Shown here: positions 60,608 to 64,000 of the stretch, piece after piece
How the letters are laid out: each line of letters begins with the position of its first letter
How positions within the stretch are numbered: the first letter of the stretch is position 1
NCBI GenBank assembly: GCA_020740775.1
Contig: JAHEWK010000018.1
Coordinates: 186,001 to 250,000 of the forward strand
Reading direction: 5' to 3'
DNA length: 64,000 nt
DNA from: Ilyonectria destructans
Lineage: Eukaryota; Ascomycota; Sordariomycetes; Hypocreales; Nectriaceae
Made by a program: the position numbers and the translations under genes
The notes under the pieces: model-generated
Told to the model about the DNA's origin: nothing
What the model saw: the letters and a program-made list of their open reading frames with translations, nothing else
Databases searched by the model: none

Positions 60608-62617
60608 TCAGACATGGCGACTCTCGCCAATGTCTTCCAGAATAACATCGGCCGCCTTCTCGCTAACCATGTAGATGGGAAGGGCGATAAAGAAACCAGG
60701 AATACGAGGAAAAACAGAAGCGTCAACAACTCGCAGATTGCTCACGCCGCGAACACGAAAGCGAGAATCAAGCACCGCTTTAGGGTCCCCATCCGCCCCG
60801 ATCGCGCAGCTGCAGGAAGCGTGGTGACCCCAGGCCTCATTCCTGACGTATTCTTCTACCTGCGTAGCAGAAGCAAACTGACTGCCGGGCCAGGCTTCTT
60901 CAAGACGCCCAGTGGCAATTGGCCAAACGTCGTCCATGATACGTCTCGCGAAGACAACGCCTTCGGCAATGGCACCGAGATCACGTTCAGATGCCCGAAT
61001 CTGGTCATCCGTCGTGCCAAAGTAGTTGAAATTGATATCTGGCACGTCTCGAGGATCAGCCGAGGTGAGCTTGACAGTTCCATCCTGGTTATGCGTGTGA
61101 GCCTTGAGCACAGCCCACGTAAAGTGCCTCTTGTCGGAAGTGCTAAGCTCCGAATACCCAGGGAAATACCCCCGGAAGAAGGCAGGACCGCCGAAGATGA
61201 AGAGATCGGGGTCAGCGTCAGCCTGACTGGACTTCTTCACTATGCCAACGACGAGTCCATTGGATAGATAAGGTCCACGCTGGTGCTCAAAATCTTCGAG
61301 GCAAGGATCTCCAGGCTTCCCGAAGGTGCATTTTGCTATAATTGGGAAGTCTTCCTGTAGTTCAGTCACGACGGAAACCTCGTAGCGGTCCTGGAGATTC
61401 TTTCCAACGCCCTGCATATCCTTCAAGACATGAATGCCAAGCCGCTCCAAGTCATCTTTGGGACCGATGCCGCTCAACATGAGGAGCTGTGGTGTTCCGA
61501 AAGCCCCAGCCGCAAGGATGACCTCCCGAGAGACGAGTGCGCGACGTTTGGTGCCGCTGGTGGATGAACTGGACCGAGGATCGGCCTTGTACAGACTCCT
61601 CCCTTGGAGAAATTCGACCCCAATCGCTTTTGGTGCCGTGTTGGTGCCAGCATTCTCCTCGAAAAGTACCCTGGTAGCAAGGCACCCGATCTTGATTTCC
61701 AGCGGATACTGCCGGGCAGTATTTATTATAAAGTCGCGAGTACCGCTTCGCTTCCCATGACCCATGGACAAGGGAACCTGGTAGATGCCCTCAGTCATGT
61801 CCCTTCCAGGACGAGCAGAGTTGACGTCTCCTACCAGCAGGTGAAGTAGTTGGGCAGCTGCCTGGGGGATCACGTCGAGAATTGCATGACCCATTGCAGT
61901 AGCGGCAGCACCAATAATGGAGATGATCTTATAGTCCCTCAGTGCCAGCTCGAGATTAGCGAGGCTGGTACCAAGCCATCCAGTGAAGCCGTGACCAAGG
62001 TCGCCATTTGGCCGATACTCGCACCGTTCTAGGCGCTCAAAGTACCGACGCATATTGGCTGGTTTCCACGAAGTATCGCCAGTCAAGTCGGCGATGTTTG
62101 ACCAGTCACTCTCATGCGGGTAGATGGTGATCATGGCATTGTGTGCTGTGCAACCACCAAGCGTCCCTGCGCGCGGGTAGAGAATTCCCTTGGGCTTGGA
62201 TCCGCTGGGTGGACCCGATCCGACGTGGAGTGTTCCCGTGGGTGTCTCCCAGGTCATCTTGGAGTCTCTTTGAGCGAGTTGCCCGTCTTCGTAATGTTTG
62301 ACGAAGTAGTCCCAGCGCATCGTCTCGTCCTCGGTGGATTTGAGATGGAACGCTGGAACCTGCTGGTTGAGGTTGGAGCCCTGATCATCGCCTGCTTCGA
62401 GTAGGAGAACTTTATGGCCATTCCGGGCGAGGTTGGCAGCCAAAGGTCCCCCGCCAGCACCAGACCCGACCACGATGTACTCATAACCGTCCAGCGTGTC
62501 CACTTCCTCTCGGCTCATGGCGGTGTCGGATGCCACTGGAACATTGGTTGTGGCAGATTCGCTCATGATAGAGTACGGAAATAAGGCCTTGGTATTGATG
62601 CAGCTGGATAGGATCAC
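60608..62617 (-). CDS. GMC-family FAD oxidoreductase (choline dehydrogenase-like)
   Basis: Intronless, 669 residues from the first ATG; an internal ATG at 62566 (MSESATTN) gives a more family-like start. The FAD Rossmann motif is VVGSGAGGGPLAANLA followed by VLLLEAG. Then come the GMC signature GTLGGCTAHNAM, a second signature LAAGAFGTPQLLMLSGIGPK, and the active-site pair in AWGHHASCSCAIG. The enzyme would oxidise an alcohol, sugar or choline-like substrate with FAD; length fits the family. No secretion signal is clear. The large open frame on the opposite strand (60488-61267) is an antisense shadow. The intact gene contrasts with the decayed acyltransferase next to it. Confidence 0.92.
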   Translation of the reverse strand: MILSSCINTKALFPYSIMSESATTNVPVASDTAMSREEVDTLDGYEYIVVGSGAGGGPLAANLARNGHKVLLLEAGDDQGSNLNQQVPAFHLKSTEDETMRWDYFVKHYEDGQLAQRDSKMTWETPTGTLHVGSGPPSGSKPKGILYPRAGTLGGCTAHNAMITIYPHESDWSNIADLTGDTSWKPANMRRYFERLERCEYRPNGDLGHGFTGWLGTSLANLELALRDYKIISIIGAAATAMGHAILDVIPQAAAQLLHLLVGDVNSARPGRDMTEGIYQVPLSMGHGKRSGTRDFIINTARQYPLEIKIGCLATRVLFEENAGTNTAPKAIGVEFLQGRSLYKADPRSSSSTSGTKRRALVSREVILAAGAFGTPQLLMLSGIGPKDDLERLGIHVLKDMQGVGKNLQDRYEVSVVTELQEDFPIIAKCTFGKPGDPCLEDFEHQRGPYLSNGLVVGIVKKSSQADADPDLFIFGGPAFFRGYFPGYSELSTSDKRHFTWAVLKAHTHNQDGTVKLTSADPRDVPDINFNYFGTTDDQIRASERDLGAIAEGVVFARRIMDDVWPIATGRLEEAWPGSQFASATQVEEYVRNEAWGHHASCSCAIGADGDPKAVLDSRFRVRGVSNLRVVDASVFPRIPGFFIALPIYMVSEKAADVILEDIGESRHV

Positions 62618-62935
62618 TGTATCTTGAGCCTCGTCCGCCTCACGTAGAGCGCCGTGAAAGGCAAGCTGTGACTTTCCTCACGGCACACACAGTTGAGGGG
62701 AGATATCGATGGACAACTTGGTGGTCTCTAACCCTGCACTAGATTTGTGAGGCAGATAGAATAGTATGTAAACAGCCGCCGGGTAGAGCGCAGTACTTTC
62801 AAAACCGGTAGATATGAGCTGTTGATCGCAATATACAGGAATCACAGTGAACATGTGAATATTCTCTTCGCATGCCCGACGATTGCATCCAATCGAAAGC
62901 ATCCACATTCATCGCCACTGACATCACGCTTACGG
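62618..62935. other. GMC gene promoter region
   Basis: About 320 bp lie between the GMC start and the end of the Tc1/mariner element. No clear TATA box or repeat is seen. The transposon lies immediately upstream and may influence the promoter. Confidence 0.4.
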
Positions 62936-64000
62936 TACGCCCCCAAGCGGGGGCCAAAAAACATGGCACACCAAAACCGGACTTAGGCCCATTACACCAC
63001 AGATGTCCGTAAACACAGCTAATTTCCTAGTCAATTGAGACAGCTAGCAAGCCGGCTACCAAGCAGTCATTTTCCCCTTCAGCTTCTGTACATGATGTAG
63101 TCTCTTGGGCATCGAGTCGACCCAATTGTTGATGGTTTTCTGCGATAGCTGCTTCCACCCTTCTTCAGCTAGGTCCTTTAAGGTCTCAGCATCCCAATGT
63201 GGATATCTGCGGATATATTCCTTTGGAATAAGCCAGCAATTTTCAATTGGAGATAGGTCCGGGCTGCAAGGGCAATTAAAGAAGCTGTCAAGATTGTATT
63301 TTTCCTTCCAGGCTCGTACGGGGTTGTGTTGACTCGGGCCGTGGCCGCTATCGCCGTCTTCTTCCAATACAAAGCTGTAGCCCTCATCTAGCCATTTCTT
63401 TACATAGGGCTCCAAGATCTCTTTGATATATACTTGCTGGGTCATTTTGCCGTTATTATTCGTAGGGATCTCGTACCAGACTAATAGGCTCTTAAAATTA
63501 TAGCCTATAGCTGCCCAGCAATGCAGCCGCTTGAGGTCTTTCTCGTCTGGCTCTTTCCGCTCTTGCAGGTTGGAAGGATCTGCCCGGGTTCCGGGCTTCC
63601 TAGCTATTTGAGCCTGATCCTCATCTCCGTAGCCAAAGTGGCTCTCATCAGAGAAACGGACGTTGCGCCAATGCTGCTTCTTTGGCCGCTTAGCTAGGGC
63701 CCTGTCTGCCCAGTCAAGCCGGCGGTCAGCTTCCTGTTGGTTCTTGAATTCGACTACCTGGGCAAGCCGCTTGTAGATATCTCTTGTGTGGGCAGCCCGC
63801 CGGATCGTGCGGACCGAGACATCTGCTTCAATACCAGCTTCGATAGCTGCTGTAGTCCAAGGCAGTCTTTTTGCTTCAAAGCCCTCATTTTCATAGAGGG
63901 TTTCTAGCTTATCGAGGTCGGTCTCAGAAAGCTTCCTCTTACGGCCACGGGTCTCCGGGCCCGGCTGGTTGTGACGTGTACGGTCGGGCCCGTCTAGGAT
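62936..64000 (-). mobile_element. Tc1/mariner transposon, right part beyond window edge
   Basis: Contains the transposase gene. The 3' terminus is probably at the TA at 62936-62937, followed by CGCCCCCAAGCGGGGGCC, a GC-rich palindrome-like tip. The other end is outside the window, so the inverted repeat cannot be confirmed here. Confidence 0.6.
63056..64000 (-). CDS. Tc1/mariner DDE transposase, N-terminus beyond window edge
   Basis: The minus-strand frame is open from the window edge to a TAG at 63056: at least 314 residues, no internal stop. It begins inside a helix-turn-helix region (GRKRKLSETDLDKLETLYEN). It then shows the catalytic residues: first Asp in VRFSDESHFG, second Asp in FVLEEDGDSGHG, and the final Glu in CSPDLSPIENCW, the spacing of the DDE family. 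The start codon is outside the window. Unlike every other transposon here it shows no RIP-type stop, so it may be recent and active or unduplicated. A MTQQ start at 63445 is internal and not the real one. Confidence 0.9.
   Translation of the reverse strand: MLDGPDRTRHNQPGPETRGRKRKLSETDLDKLETLYENEGFEAKRLPWTTAAIEAGIEADVSVRTIRRAAHTRDIYKRLAQVVEFKNQQEADRRLDWADRALAKRPKKQHWRNVRFSDESHFGYGDEDQAQIARKPGTRADPSNLQERKEPDEKDLKRLHCWAAIGYNFKSLLVWYEIPTNNNGKMTQQVYIKEILEPYVKKWLDEGYSFVLEEDGDSGHGPSQHNPVRAWKEKYNLDSFFNCPCSPDLSPIENCWLIPKEYIRRYPHWDAETLKDLAEEGWKQLSQKTINNWVDSMPKRLHHVQKLKGKMTAW

Noticed and set aside
60488..61267. 259-codon open frame on the plus strand
   Set aside because: It is antisense to the GMC oxidoreductase, whose motifs are unambiguous, and it has no family resemblance.

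Overview
The window looks like nuclear DNA of a filamentous ascomycete (Pezizomycotina). The evidence is short GT-AG introns (about 45-110 nt), fungal-specific families (a TRI12-type MFS exporter, a CorA-like protein with a long soluble front, a fungal C2H2 regulator, a remnant of a Zn2Cys6-type regulator), and transposons decayed by C:G to T:A transitions typical of repeat-induced point mutation (RIP). I cannot name a species.

Layout. 1-2.2 kb is the 3' half of a Ty1/copia element with its right LTR. 5.2-28.1 kb is gene-bearing: a CorA-like membrane protein (-), a two-F-box-like protein (-, apparent frameshift), a WD40 pseudogene split by AT-rich DNA, a carboxylesterase (-, apparent frameshift), a TRI12-like exporter (+), a C2H2 zinc-finger protein (+), a possible small gene, a decayed transcription-factor gene and a secreted carboxylesterase (+). 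28.5-41.2 kb is a very AT-rich, gene-dead block. Read through its stops, it still shows a RecQ-like helicase (+), a Crypton-like tyrosine recombinase gene (-), and two inverted copies of a ~550-bp repeat, one of which splits the recombinase gene. 41.3-45 kb returns to normal base composition with a four-helix membrane protein and an intact intronless N,N-dimethylformamidase-like gene. 45.2-53.2 kb is a transposon graveyard: hAT, copia Gag-protease, a Tad-like LINE carrying a nested TA-flanked MITE and truncating a host gene, and a FAR1-type remnant. 55.7-64 kb has an intact KP-43-like subtilase (+), an acyltransferase pseudogene, an intact GMC oxidoreductase (-), and an apparently intact Tc1/mariner transposase running off the right edge.

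The intact genes (exporter, two esterases, subtilase, GMC oxidoreductase, DMFase-like hydrolase) fit nutrient acquisition or xenobiotic handling, but nothing shows that they form one cluster. The mix of dead transposons, decayed genes and isolated enzymes suggests an accessory or subtelomeric compartment (inference). The most notable material is the RIP-killed helicase plus recombinase block.

Splice sites were placed by eye from GT/AG signals and reading-frame continuity.
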